The notes below the pieces were generated by a model. It saw only the letters and a program-made list of their open reading frames with translations. It had not been told where the DNA came from and ran no database searches. A stretch of DNA of 64,000 nucleotides, taken from contig BFEA01000001.1 of assembly GCA_003427395.1 (NCBI GenBank), positions 1,512,141 through 1,576,140 of the forward strand, read 5' to 3'. The stretch is from Chara braunii. Lineage: Eukaryota > Streptophyta > Charophyceae > Charales > Characeae. Every line of letters starts with the position of its first letter. Position 1 is the stretch's first letter. Shown here piece after piece: positions 10,915-22,386 of the stretch. The translations under genes and the position numbers were made by a program.

Positions 10915-12249
10915 CACTCTGATCACCTATTCGGCTATTTGCCTGTTCGACGACTCACACCTGCAGGTACTCCTTCATCAGCTTCTTGAAGTTCACAGGG
11001 TTTTGCGGATTTGCTTTGACATCGACTAGACTTCTACTTTATCGACGTCATCGACCACGTCGACGACTTCAGCTACCTTCTCGACTTCAGCCATCTTATC
11101 GGCTTCAACTACTTCGGACGTGACTACTTCACGCCACCACCCTACCCTCTATATTCCCTTGCATGTGTCGCATGATGGTTCTCACTTAGCTGGGTCTCTG
11201 AGTTGGGCTCTCCCTTGGTATCACATAGGCATTGGGACCATAGTGTTATCTTGGCTTTCCTCCTCCCAGATCTAGATCCCTCCCCCAGTCGGTGGGTTGT
11301 GTGCATGTTTCCCTAACCCACTGCATTCCGCATCACCCTAGTGTCCACCATTGCATGCCTTCAGTTAGGCATATGTCCACCCTCTTCCAGGCTCCCGTTT
11401 CATGGTCGACCCCGCTTGGTGTCACCCTTTCGTCGAGCATTACCTGTCTTGATGGTATATATGTTAGGGTAATTGGTTTTGCTTCGCTACCACTCCCTCA
11501 CCCTGAGCTTGATGCCCTATACCACCTTCGTGTGTGACTACCCTTAGGAGTTTCGATTCTCAGGCTGCATTCACCACCTCTGAGACCATCCCAATCGTAG
11601 TGGTTTAGCGACATGCCATTACTTGTGACATATTGCTCTTTCCCTTTCAGCATTGAGGCAATTGTCTCCAGGACTTTAGGATTGTATCATGCTACATTTC
11701 ATTTTTTGTTGTTAGTTAGGATGTGTATGCCAGACATTTGCTTTCATTTGTCATTATGTAGCTTAGGCTGCATCGCATCGATTCCGGATCCTAGATTTCT
11801 CGTCTTTCTTTATTGTCGAGTTCCGTTGCTTTTGCGGATAGCGTGTTTATGACTCTTGTGATCCATTACAGGTCTCCTCATTGTGCAACAGGCCTCTGTC
11901 TCCCCTGGCCTACAACCAAGGCCTATTCGCTATTTGCCTGTTCGGCCTGTGGGACCAGGCCGTGTCCTGACCCCACAGGCCGTGTGTTGTTCCAGCCCAA
12001 TCCAGTCCTGCCCGGTGCCATTAACCGTACCGAGCTAGTCCAGTCTAGTCCAATCAGTCCGTTGGGGGTATACCCCAGTTGTTGTCTGTTTTTCGGATCA
12101 TTCTTCATTCTGCATTTTTGGAGTACGTGCGTGTTAAGTCTGCGTCGAAGTTGCGCTGTCGCTTCCAACTCCATCTCTATGTCCTCCCCCTCAACCGTTC
12201 GTCTTGATCTTGATGGACCGCCATCCCGGCGGGTCCATAACAACGCAAC
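10915..12249. other. non-coding DNA, possibly chromovirus 3' LTR or flank
   Basis: No coding region was supported. It follows the chromodomain stop and may include the 3' LTR of that element, but no matching 5' LTR is visible. The phrase CTATTCG/GCTATTTGCCTGTTCG occurs at about 10927-10950 and 11925-11945, roughly 1 kb apart. Repeated GACTTCAGC/TCGAC words occur at about 11035-11110. Confidence 0.4.
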
Positions 12250-13113
12250 ATGGTCATGATAGTCACTCCAAATAGGGCATACGTATGCTATCTCATCACC
12301 CTGAACAACCTTAAATGCAGAAAAGGAGTGGTGACCGTCACCAACTGGAAACCCAGACGGGCACTGCAGCCCGATGCTTCAAGACACAGACAAACCATGT
12401 TGTGGAACCACTTCTTGATCTCGTTTGTAGAAGGTCTGCACAACTTCGTGGAGCATAGAGTGGTAAAAGCCTATCCAAACAATCATGTCATTGAATGGCT
12501 GGCCTCAGGCCATGAATTCTTGGCCCCTAACAATGACTCCAGAATAGCATGTCTTGAAGTCCCCTTAGACAGTCCACCGCAGTTCCCAAACATCTGGTTG
12601 TACCAAAAATCGAACGCACAGAAACTGACAATTTTCCCCTCCACCAAATCCAACCCACACTGCTTCAAATGCAGAGGAAAAGGCCACCTCTTGGCCCCTA
12701 ACAATGACTTCAGAATAACATGTCTTGAAGTCCCCTCAAACATTCCATCGCAGTTCCCAAACATCTGGTTGTTCCAAAAATCGAATGGACAGAAACTGGC
12801 AGTTTTCCTCTCCACCAAATCCAACCCACGCTGCTCCAAATGCAGAGGAAAAGGCCACCTGGGCACTGATAGGAACTGCCCTCTCAATAGGGACAAAGCA
12901 GGGAAACCATGCCAAAACCAAGCCAAGCTGGTCGAATGTGAAACAAAGGCAGGGTTGTGGTTCGTCGATGATCCCACCTACAGAGGATGGGTATTCGACG
13001 ACAGATTGGACGACCCAAATAGGTGTGGACGCTGTAGCGTGAGCCAACAGTCCAACCTGACATATATCCACCTCACGATAGTCAATGGCAGACAAGGGGG
13101 CAAGGAAAATTGA
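12250..13113 (+). CDS. LINE ORF1/Gag-like protein with duplicated zinc-knuckle segment
   Basis: A 287-residue frame ends in a Cys-rich half. A segment beginning LAPNND and ending CxKCRGKGHL is present twice in tandem (57 residues each, about 91-147 and 148-204). The second copy continues into a Cys/His knuckle of form C-x2-C-x4-H-x6-C; the first copy has only the C-x2-C-x4-H part. This plus the downstream acidic and coiled-coil-like sequence resembles the nucleic-acid-binding ORF1 of plant LINEs, although I could not recognise a full DUF4283 domain. The start is uncertain because the N-terminal 40 residues look unrelated to the family. A decayed LINE ORF2 begins 10 kb downstream on the same strand and may or may not belong to it. 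Confidence 0.5.
   Translation: MVMIVTPNRAYVCYLITLNNLKCRKGVVTVTNWKPRRALQPDASRHRQTMLWNHFLISFVEGLHNFVEHRVVKAYPNNHVIEWLASGHEFLAPNNDSRIACLEVPLDSPPQFPNIWLYQKSNAQKLTIFPSTKSNPHCFKCRGKGHLLAPNNDFRITCLEVPSNIPSQFPNIWLFQKSNGQKLAVFLSTKSNPRCSKCRGKGHLGTDRNCPLNRDKAGKPCQNQAKLVECETKAGLWFVDDPTYRGWVFDDRLDDPNRCGRCSVSQQSNLTYIHLTIVNGRQGGKEN
12520..12861 (+). repeat. 171-bp in-frame tandem duplication
   Basis: Copies at 12520-12690 and 12691-12861 both start TTGGCCCCTAACAATGACT and end AAAGGCCACCT. They differ at scattered sites, so the duplication is older than those substitutions and is not an assembly copy. The period of 171 keeps the reading frame and duplicates a CxKC zinc-knuckle segment. Confidence 0.9.
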
Positions 13114-13457
13114 AGACAACGAAGGGGAAGTTCTGAAAAAATAAAATTTGGACACACAGGGGATTATGGAAGACAACCACATGAAAGATATCGCGAAAGA
13201 GTTGTTCAAAATGGGCAGCTCAACAAAAAACCTTACTTTGAAAATCTACAGGCAAAAGGGAAGATCCTACAATCAACCAAAACTTAGAAACCCTCACAGG
13301 ATGCCAATGAATACCAAAAACCTCAAACAGACAACACAACGAACGACTCAAAAGGCTCAAAAGGAAAGGTAACCAATCCACCCCAATCTCGCATGCGCAC
13401 AGCACAACAAAAGTCAAAAGCAGCAGGTCCAAAGGACCTCACTCAACAGTAGATGAG

Positions 13458-14226
13458 ATGGAAGCGAATATAATTGAGAGCCTGGAGGGTCAACCGGATG
13501 AGGAAGGAAAAGACTCCGCCAACAAAGCGAAAAAACAGCAAGGGATTGAGGAAGGTTGCAACAAGGACGGAGCAGAAACGATAGACGAAGGAGATGATAC
13601 AAATATTCCAAAAGGAAGAGGCGAGCAAGGAGACGAAGAAGGGGATGAGGAAGAAAACGACGAGCGGGCTGACGACAACATGTCTCAGGACTCGGCAGGG
13701 AAAGAGTCACATATAGGGAAGGACCAAGATACAACTGGGAGAACATATGAAGATGATCAGGATGACACTCTTACTTGGTTGTTTGCATATGTCAAGAGAT
13801 TGGAAAGGGAAAGGGAGATTGAATTTGAAATCAGAATTGCTCACAAAAAGCATAATTCAATTAGAACTTCAGCCCGATACGACAAACATTGAACAACTTG
13901 TTTCCCACGTACAATCAATACAAAATCTTGGAAAAAGAACAATAATTGTTAGATTTTTCGTTGAACGCTATGGCGCCAAATTGGAAGAGGCAGCAAACCA
14001 AGGAAGCCACATATCGAATAGCTACATCTGGCCCAGATCCTCCAACAGCACAGACTCCCCAAAGTCGAGCAAAAGTCTCACAGGGGGAAGAGGGAACGCA
14101 CAATTGACGCCAACGACAAGCCCCCAAGACAAGGATTCTAAGGAGGATGGAGAGGAAATGCACCTAAATGAGAAAGAAGACCTGGACAGACAAAAGAAAA
14201 CCTCAAGGCACAAATCACAATGCTAA
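13458..14226 (+). pseudogene. possible continuation of the ORF1-like protein: acidic region and coiled coil
   Basis: Two overlapping frames (13458-13892 and 13747-14226) encode strongly acidic sequence rich in E, D, G and K, followed by Ser/Pro-rich and charged heptad-like sequence. In a further frame the region to about 14330 continues as a probable coiled coil. The composition fits the tail of a LINE ORF1/Gag-like protein broken by frameshifts, downstream of the knuckle protein at 12250-13113. No enzyme motif is visible, so this is a weak call. Confidence 0.35.
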
Positions 14227-14404
14227 AGGATCAGAACAACGAAACAACAGATGTGGCAGTCAATCTCCAAAAGTTGGCTATAGGCCAGAACGCAGAAACT
14301 TTCACAACAGCCAAGCCCGAAGTCAAAGGAGGGTGCAAGAAAAGGGCAATAATCTAGTACAGATGGAACACAGAGCACGGGGATTGGGAAGTAGCAGTCA
14401 ATAA

Positions 14405-16204
14405 ATCATAGCCCCTCATTGCACTAACCAAACCGAGAAAAAAAAAAAACCTCGTAAACCAACATCTCAAATTATGTTCCCCTGAGCGTGCACATTCAGT
14501 GATTGTGGGAGGAATGGAGGAATGAGTGGATTGGCACAACAGGGGACATGATGATCAGTGATGTCAGACCCTATATGGTCCAGTACTCTATGTAGGCGGA
14601 GATCAGAGATCACCTCACATGAAAACCATGGAAGGTAGTCCAAGCGATCCCCCAGGGCCTCTAAGGTGGAGAAATCCCACAAGAAGAAGCAGCGACATCA
14701 CTAATGGAGGGGCATGGACACTTCACCGACAGAGAAGAGCACCTGGCCCAGGCTTTGGGGATGAGTGCCCGGGTGGTCGAAATCCACAACTCCGAACCTT
14801 TTGGATCCACCCCCTACTAAATCAACATGACAAAGATGTAAGGTTGTTCCCACAACAACCTTCCATGTTATCACCAAACCACGTAACTCGAACTGCACAA
14901 CCAGGTCGCTGCAGGGCCTAACCCCGTTAGACTTTTGAGCCTGCGTCGACCCCACTGCGGGTCCCAGTTGGCTCGACCCGCCCACATTCAGTCTCACGGC
15001 GCGGGCCATTCATCCCGGGGTCACCCGCACCTTGTGCTTTGAGATGGATGAGGGTGGGCCATCGAGCGAGAGACCTTTGACATTGGGGATGTACCTCAAC
15101 CCTCACGCCGGGTGATAGTCTCGCTGGTCATTTCGCAAGCGTAAGTTTTATGGTTCTTGGTTGTGTTATCAGACAAGGCTCCTTTCAATACTCGAGCACT
15201 CCAAGGGGGGGGGGGGTTCCTTGAGAAATTTTCTTCTTTTGTGCGTAGGCTAAGCGTCATCCTTAGGCCATGCACCTTTTCCCTAAAGCAACAGTCTTGT
15301 GGCATCATCGGGGCGTTGCGGCGCCGTCTTCCCCCTCCGCCTCCGCACATTTCCATGTCCCACACATTCCATCCATTGTTGCTGGTGAACGTCCCTTAGT
15401 CTTTTGGGGGCCTTCTTACGCATGCAAAGGCTACTTCACACTTCAATCAATCAAGACCTCGTTCGTTGCTCATCCACACACAAAGCTTCATTCACCAAGA
15501 CCCATTCACTGATAGAGTTTACACTAAGGCCCATAGCCTTTTGCTCATCCTTTTTTCTCCCCTTTGCTGGCATATCCCTGACCCAATCCCACTCAAGTCA
15601 CCTGCACAATCAGCACAAATGCAAAGGCCAATACAATCCCCCATTGGGGTCAACACATAGCCCTTCCCACATGCCTATCTTTCTTTCTTTGCTCTTGGCT
15701 TACTTCCCATCTCTTTTTCCATACTCAACCAATTCATCCTCTTCTCATAGTCATGCAGTCTGGGTTTTGGTTGAGTCGCCTCATCTGTCTCTTTGTCAAC
15801 GATTCCTTCCTTTAGCCCCCTTTGGACTTGGTCCGATTTCCAATTTTTAGCGTTTGTGCGCTCACCGCTTCTCAAATACCATTTTCCTTCTTGGTGGCAC
15901 AAGGGACCGACAATCCTTTCCTTGCCCTCTTCCTCCACCAATTGAGGTTAACTTCCTTTCACCGTTCATCCCCTTACAATGTAACAAGTGAGAGGGGAGA
16001 GGTTAGTCGTATGCCAAGCGGGGAGGGAAACAGGTTTAGACTTAGATTATGGGAGAGGTACACGGAAGAAGGCCAATGACAAAATAAAGGAACGGAGGTG
16101 AGAGAGAGAGAGAGAGAGNNNNNNNNNNNNNNNNNNNNNNNNNNNNNNTCCCTAATCCTAATCAAGCCTTATCCTTACTTGACCCACTGCCCCCCGTTCA
16201 AGAT
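14405..16204. other. no recognisable gene; (GA)n run and a 30-base gap
   Basis: Nothing coding could be supported. A (GA)n run at about 16099-16118 leads into 30 unknown bases (16119-16148), so the gap probably reflects a longer dinucleotide run. A short G run lies at about 15206-15216. Confidence 0.5.
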
Positions 16205-18740
16205 TTGAACCGGTACATCACCAAGTGAAGGAAGAACTGAACGACCCAACTTAGACTAACACATACACATGCGTGAAGCTAGGGGAGCAACTAGGAAGAA
16301 CCGAAACATTCCCAAGTGAAGGAAGAATTGAACAGCCCAACTTAGACTAGAGCATCCACATGTGTGAAGCTTTCGAAGCAACTAGGGAAAAACGGCACAT
16401 CACCAAGTGAAGGAAGCACTGAACAGCACACTTATACTAGAGCATGCACATGTGTGAAGCTATGGAAGCAACTAGGGAGAACCGGCACATTACCAAGTGA
16501 ACGAAGAACTGAACATCCCATACAAGACTAGAGCATGCACATGTGTGAACCTTTGGAAGCAACTAGGGAAAAACGGCACATCACCAAGTGAAGGAAGAAC
16601 TGAACAACACACTTAGACTAGAGCATGCACATGTGTAAAGCTAGGGAAGCAACTAAGAAGAACCGGCATATCACCAAGAAGGAAGAACTGAACCGCACAA
16701 CTTAGACTGATACATGCACATGCGTGTAGCTATGGAAGCAACTAGGAAGAACCGGCATATCACCAAGTGAAGGAAGGACTAAACAACACAACTTAGACTA
16801 ACACATACACATGTGTGAAGAAATGGAAGCAACTAAGAAGAACCGACATATCACCAAGTGAAGGAAGAACTGAACTGTACAACTTCGACTGATACATACA
16901 CATGTGTGAAGTTATGGAAGCAACTAAGAAGAACCGACACATCACCAAGTGGAGGAAGACCTGGATTGTACAACTTAGACTAGAGCATGCACATGTGTGA
17001 AGTTATAGAAGCAACTAGGAAAAACCGACACATCACCAAGTGAAGAAAGAACTGAACTTACACCAATGAGACTACAACCTACACGTACATAAGCTATGAA
17101 GCAACTAAGAAAGCACCGCCACATCACCAAGTGAGGAAAAGACTGAACTTGCACCGATGAGACTACATCACACACATACATGAGCTATGGAGCAACTAGG
17201 AAAACACTGCCACATCACCAAGTGAGGAGAGACTGAACTTGCACCAATGAGACTACAATATACACATACCTGAGCTATGGAGCAACTAGGAAAGCACCGA
17301 CACATCACAAGGTGAGAGAAGTACTGAGCTTGCACCAATGAGGCTACAACACACACACACGAGCTATGGAGCAACTAGAAAGGCACTGCCACATCACCAA
17401 GTGAGGAGGGGCTGAACTTGCACCAATGAGACTTCAGTATACACATACATGAGATATGGAGCAACTAGGAAAGCACCGATAAATCACACACCACCACATC
17501 ACCAAGTGAGGAAAAGACTGAACCTGCACCGATGAGCCTACAACACACACATACATGAGCTATGGAGCAACTAGGAAAGCACCGGTACATCACAAAGTGA
17601 GAGAAGAACTGAACTTGCACCAATGAGACTACAGTACACACATACATGAGCTATGNGAAAGCACCGGTACATCACAAAGTGAGAGAAGAACTGAACTTGC
17701 ACCAATGAGACTACAGTACACACATACATGAGCTATGGAGCAACTAGGAAGGAACCGCCACATCGCCAAGTGAGGAGAGACTGAACTTGCACTGATGAGC
17801 CTACAACACACANAGGAAGGAACCGCCACATCGCCAAGTGAGGAGAGACTGAACTTGCACTGATGAGCCTACAACACACACATACATGAGCTATGGAGCA
17901 ACTAGGAAAACACTGGTACATCACAAAGTGAGAGAAGAAATGAATACAATACACACATACATGAGCTATGGAGCAACTAGGAAGGAACTGCCACATCACA
18001 AAATGAGGGAAAGACTGAACTTGCACCAAAGAACCTACAACACATACATTCATGAGTTATGGAGCAACTAGGAAGGAATCGCCATATCACAAAATGAGGG
18101 AAAGACTGAACTGAACTTGCACCAAAGAACCTACAACACATACATTCATGAGCTATGAAGCAACTAGGAAGGAACCGCCATATCACAAAATGAGGGAAGG
18201 ACTGAACTTGCACCAAAGAACCTACAACACATACATTCAAGAGCTATGGAGTAACTAGGAAGGAACCGCCACATCACCAAATGAGGAGAGACTGAACTTA
18301 CACCACTGAGACTACAGTATACACATACATGAGCTATGGAGCAACTAGGAAAGCACCAGTACATCACAAAGTAAGAGAAAGACCGAACTTGCACAATGAG
18401 ACTACAACATACACGTACATGAGATATGGAGCAACTAAGAAAACACCGGTTCATCACAAGGTGAGAGAAGGACTGAACTTGCACCAATGAGACTGCAATA
18501 CACACATACATGAGCTATGGAGCAACTAGGAAAGCACCGCCACATCACCAAGTGAGAAAAGACTAAACTTGCACCAATGAGACTATAACACACACACATG
18601 AGCTATGGAGCAACTAGGAGGGAACCGAAGCATCACCAAATGAGAAGCAGACTGGACTGGCACCAAAGAGGCTACATCACAAACACACATGAACCATGGA
18701 ACAACTAGGAAGGAACCGCCACATCACCAAATGAGGTAAG
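16205..18740. repeat. 91-bp satellite array, about 28 units
   Basis: A CACATCACCAAGTGA(A/G)G motif recurs every 90-91 bases (for example at 16221, 16312, 16403, 16493 and 16584), with GAACTGAACTTGCACC-, GACTACA-, ACACATGTGTGA/ACATACATGAGC- and GGAGCAACTAGG-type blocks in fixed order. Units in the first third carry an ACATGTGTGAAGC variant; later ones carry ACATACATGAGC, so there are at least two subfamilies. Because 91 is not a multiple of three, the minus-strand open frames are not conserved proteins. The array contains two one-base gaps (17656, 17813). Confidence 0.93.
17575..17880. other. two single-N gaps with exactly duplicated flanks (assembly joins)
   Basis: The 81 bases at 17575-17655 are repeated exactly at 17657-17737 around an N at 17656. 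The 67 bases at 17746-17812 are repeated exactly at 17814-17880 around an N at 17813. Neighbouring satellite units differ from each other, so exact repeats touching the Ns mean contig ends that overlap but were not merged. The true array is probably shorter here by these lengths, or of unknown length. Confidence 0.85.
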
Positions 18741-20449
18741 GGAGCTGCAGGTGGGTGAGACCTGCTCAAACACCTGTGTAGCTCTCATGGAAGCATCCAG
18801 TCTTGAATCGGATCATTACAGGGTGGAATGGACAATGTGGGAGGCCGGGATCACCAAAGTGTCTCTACGAGTGAAAGTCAAGTTAACGATTTACCCCCAA
18901 GTGGGGGGAGAGGTAGATCTTGAGGTGAGAGTGAGTACATCCCTCTCTTACGTTAGGGAAGTCATAGTCCAAAGTGGCGATTTGCCAGGTAGTGAAAGAA
19001 ATATCCATAAAGGAGAAACTACCAATGAGGCACTACTTATCTCCCCTGAAGAAGGACCAGAAAATGATCGAGGAAGGAGGAGGAGAGGATGGGATGAAGA
19101 GTAAGTAATAAAGGGAAAAAAAAAAAAAAAAAAAAGAAGGAGAAGAGGAAGAAGAAGAAGGAGAAGAAGAAGAAGAGGAAGAAGGAGAAGAGGAGAAAGA
19201 AGAGGAAGACAAAGAAGAAAAGGAAGACGAAGAAGACGAAGAAAAAGGAGGAGAAGGAGGAGCCCCTCCTTGTTCCCATTCACCTCTCATCTCTTTCTTT
19301 GGTGTTTGAAGACCAGTCTTGATGAAGCTCCTCCTTTCTTGCTTGGTTATAACCCTCTTCCCCCTCAAGCCCTCATCTCCTTCCTTTCACAGTTTTTCCC
19401 TGGCTATGGCAGGCTCCCAATCCCAAGGCTATGGAGTCCTCCCCTCTAGGAGGGCTGAATGTGTTCCTCCAAACCTCCCTCTCTCTCCCACAGCCTGGGG
19501 GCTATGGCGGATCATCCCCTTGAGTCTCCACTACTCAATTTAGCTCCAATGGCAGCTCCTACTAGCTCACAACCTCCTCCAAGGCTCCCAACTAGGAGCG
19601 GTTCCCTTCCTCTCGCTCCAAGTGAGTAGAGTGCTCCTATGAGTTCACTTGGGCAGCATGGGCATATCTCATGGAAATGTGAGTGTGGCGGACTGCTCCC
19701 TCAGCTTATGTAGGCTAAGACCGGAGTACCGGCCAACCCATGAGCCTCCCCATGTACCTCTAAGTGAACCGAGGTACCCCCAAGGCAAAATCCCACCACT
19801 AGGCGTCTCCGGGGGTACCTGACCTCATTTTGGCCAGGTACATGCGGTTTGAGTGGTTGGTACCAACTCGGATTGCCTCTTGGCCTCCTGCAGCCTCCTT
19901 TTTCTTTTTCAAATGTTACCCTCTTGAGTCCAAATGCCCAAGGGGCAACCTCACTTAAAAGAAAGGCCTTTTTCTCGAATTTTGTTATTCCTACCCCAAT
20001 TTCGGTAAACCGAGATATTTTCGCATGCCTCGGAGCAATCTCAGCATTGGATTTTGCTGAGATCCAAGACCAGTATTATCCTGTGTTACCCCCAAGTGGT
20101 CCTTGCTTCAATTTTGAGCCCCTATGCTCACTTTTTCAGTTTTTGGTACATCGGGCTTTTTTTTTGGGCCAAACGCACAGTTTCGATTTTTCCCTTCTTT
20201 TGTTTCTTTCCATTTTGGGTTGCCAACTCATTCCGGAGTTGGTCGTTTGAGCTGACCCCACAAAAAATGGCCATATGCTCTCAACCATGAGATCTGATCT
20301 CAGATCTATGGCTCATAAAGAAAACGACCAATTCCTTTTTGCATTTTTGCTCAATTTTGCTCTTTTTAATTCAGATATTGTTGAGATAATGTCCTTGGGG
20401 CATTATCTCTGCAATCCGGATTGCCCTCCACAAAACCTGGAGGGATGAG
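18741..20449. other. no recognisable gene; GAA/GGA tract at 19117-19262
   Basis: After the satellite ends the sequence is unique-looking, with an A run plus purine tract at about 19117-19262. Sequence from about 19980 to 20300 resembles parts of the direct repeats that follow (CCAAGTGGTC, CGAGATATTT) and may be a partial additional copy. No coding region was supported. Confidence 0.45.
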
Positions 20450-22120
20450 GTCACAGTAGGGCTGCCAGTCCCTATTGTGCCAGTCCCAACTGACCGACAC
20501 ATTCTCCTCCACCCTTTTCTCCCCTTAGGTCTCATCCACCCTCTTTTTTCTCTCATTTTTCTCCTCTTTTTCTTTTATTTCTATTGTGCCAAGTGTCAAA
20601 CTGTTGTGCATCCTCTTTCTAGGCCTTAGGGCCTCATTCAAGGTCAGATTCATGGAGCCCCCATGCTCATGGGGGTTTCCGTTTGCCTCCGTTTTCTCAT
20701 TTTTAGCCCCCTTGTGTTCCGATTTTTCCTTGGCAACTTATTTTCTGCATAGAGCCCATTGAGGGTCTATTTCCTTGTGCCTTGCTAGTCCGAGATATCT
20801 CGGACTGCTGGGCAGCCCCTCCACCCGTTTTCTCTCATTTTTGCCTCCTAGCACTCTCTCCTTAGGCTCTTTCAATTTTGCACTCACAATGGTTAATATT
20901 TTTCATCATCAAGATCTTGATCTTGACGGCACTACTTACTTAAACACCCCTCCTCCTTTGCTAGCTCAAGGTTCTCTTGGGACTACTCAAGTCCCCACCA
21001 TTCTCCCATGCCAATTCCATTTTTCAGTCCCGGCAGTGGTCCCGCCGGCGCATGTCCCAAATTTCCACTATTCTTATTTTGGCCCATTCAGTCCCCACCA
21101 TCCTTCCCAGTGACGTCCTATTTTTATTTGGGGCTCCCTCGTCCCCAACAACCCCAATCTCTTCCTCTCGTGGGTCTCAAGTGCCGCAAATATTCTAGGC
21201 CGCAAGATCCATCATCTCGCGACCCCCATTGCCCAAACCCAAGACACTCTTTTCTAGTGTCTTGGGCAAGCCACGACCCTTTTCCTTTTGGCCTAGGCCC
21301 CCCCATGCAGTCCGTTATTTCTCGGACTGCCATAATGGTTTTTTTCCTAGCCTCATGGCCACATAACAAGCCTCCAAATGAAACAAAATGTAACTGCCAA
21401 CTCCCAAATGCATCCGGACTTAATATTGGCTCTTGATGCATCTAAAACATGTGTTTTTCCTCCCCCATGCAATCCGTTGCATCCCGGTTGCATGGGGCCT
21501 TGATTTTTCTTTATTTTCTCTGCAAAATCAAGAGAAAATCAAGGTTCTTTGCAACCGTAATATTCCAGAATGAATCTGGTCACGGATGTATCTCCCCAAG
21601 TGGTCGTTTTTTACCGTTAAGGCCTTCCCCCCCCCCCCCCCCCCCCCCCCTCCATTTTCGGACAGTAGGGACCTTGCCAGTCGCCACTTGTGGCAGTCCC
21701 TACCGACGACCAACTCACTCACTCTCTCTCACTCCTTTTGTCATATTCTCCCACTTTTTTCTTTTCTTTTTCTTTCTTTTTCTAGCATGTCAAGTGTCAA
21801 GTAGCCGTTAAGGTATTTTCTAGGCCCTTCCTCTTAGTTTTGGCCCTTCCTATGCCCAAGGTGCAGTCCGTTATGTCTCGGACTTCAATTGAGGTTCCCC
21901 CATGCCCATGGGAGCCTCCTTTTGTCTCTCTTTCTTCCACACTGTCGCCCCGTTTGCTTCGATTTTCTCCCGGTAACTTATTTTTCACATCGAGCCTCTC
22001 TAGGCTCCATTTTTAGAGGTAGCTAATCCGAGATATTTCGGATTGCTGCCATGCCTCTTCCCTTGCTTTTCTTTTGCTTTCCTTTTTGTTTTGGCCCTCC
22101 CATTTGCTTCCACTAGGGCT
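20450..22120 (+). repeat. diverged direct repeats about 1.2 kb apart
   Basis: Sequence at about 20450-20950 is repeated in diverged form at about 21662-22190. Shared landmarks include CAGTCCCTA...GACCAAC/GACCGACAC (20465; 21700), GTGCCAAGTGTCAA/ATGTCAAGTGTCAA (20588; 21786), CCGAGATAT(C/T)TCGGA (20795; 22030) and AGATCTTGATCTTGACGG (20921; 22152). The spacing is about 1.21-1.24 kb. A poly-C run (21627-21650) sits just before the second copy. The repeats contain no recognisable protein and lie just upstream of the LINE ORF2. Confidence 0.75.
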
Positions 22121-22202
22121 TGCACTGGTGGTGCTAATATTTTTGGTCGTCTAGATCTTGATCTTGACGGTACTTCTTGCTTTGGGCATCCTCTCCTTAT
22201 GG

Positions 22203-22386
22203 CCCTTCATAACTTTGTCTTGGGACATAACAAGTCCCGGCCATTTATCCCGCGCTAGTCCCCGATAATTGTCGCGTCGATGGTCCTGTTATGACCCTTC
22301 ATAACTTTGTCTTGGGACATAACAAGTCCCCGCCATTTATCCCGCGCTAGCCCCCGATACTTGTCACGTCGGTTGTCCTGCCGACA
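22203..22386 (+). repeat. 92-bp tandem duplication
   Basis: The block starting CCCTTCATAACTTTGTCTTG at 22203 starts again at 22295, and the two copies are nearly identical to about 22386. It lies inside the second 1.2-kb repeat copy and is absent from the first, so it arose later. Confidence 0.85.

Noticed and set aside
16975-18511. Series of similar Cys/Val-rich minus-strand frames suggesting a repeat protein
   Set aside because: The 91-bp unit is not a multiple of three, so the frame changes every unit; this is satellite DNA.
16205-18740. CRISPR-like array of repeats and spacers
   Set aside because: The whole 91-bp unit is repeated with gradual variation; there are no unique spacers, no cas genes, and the genome is eukaryotic.
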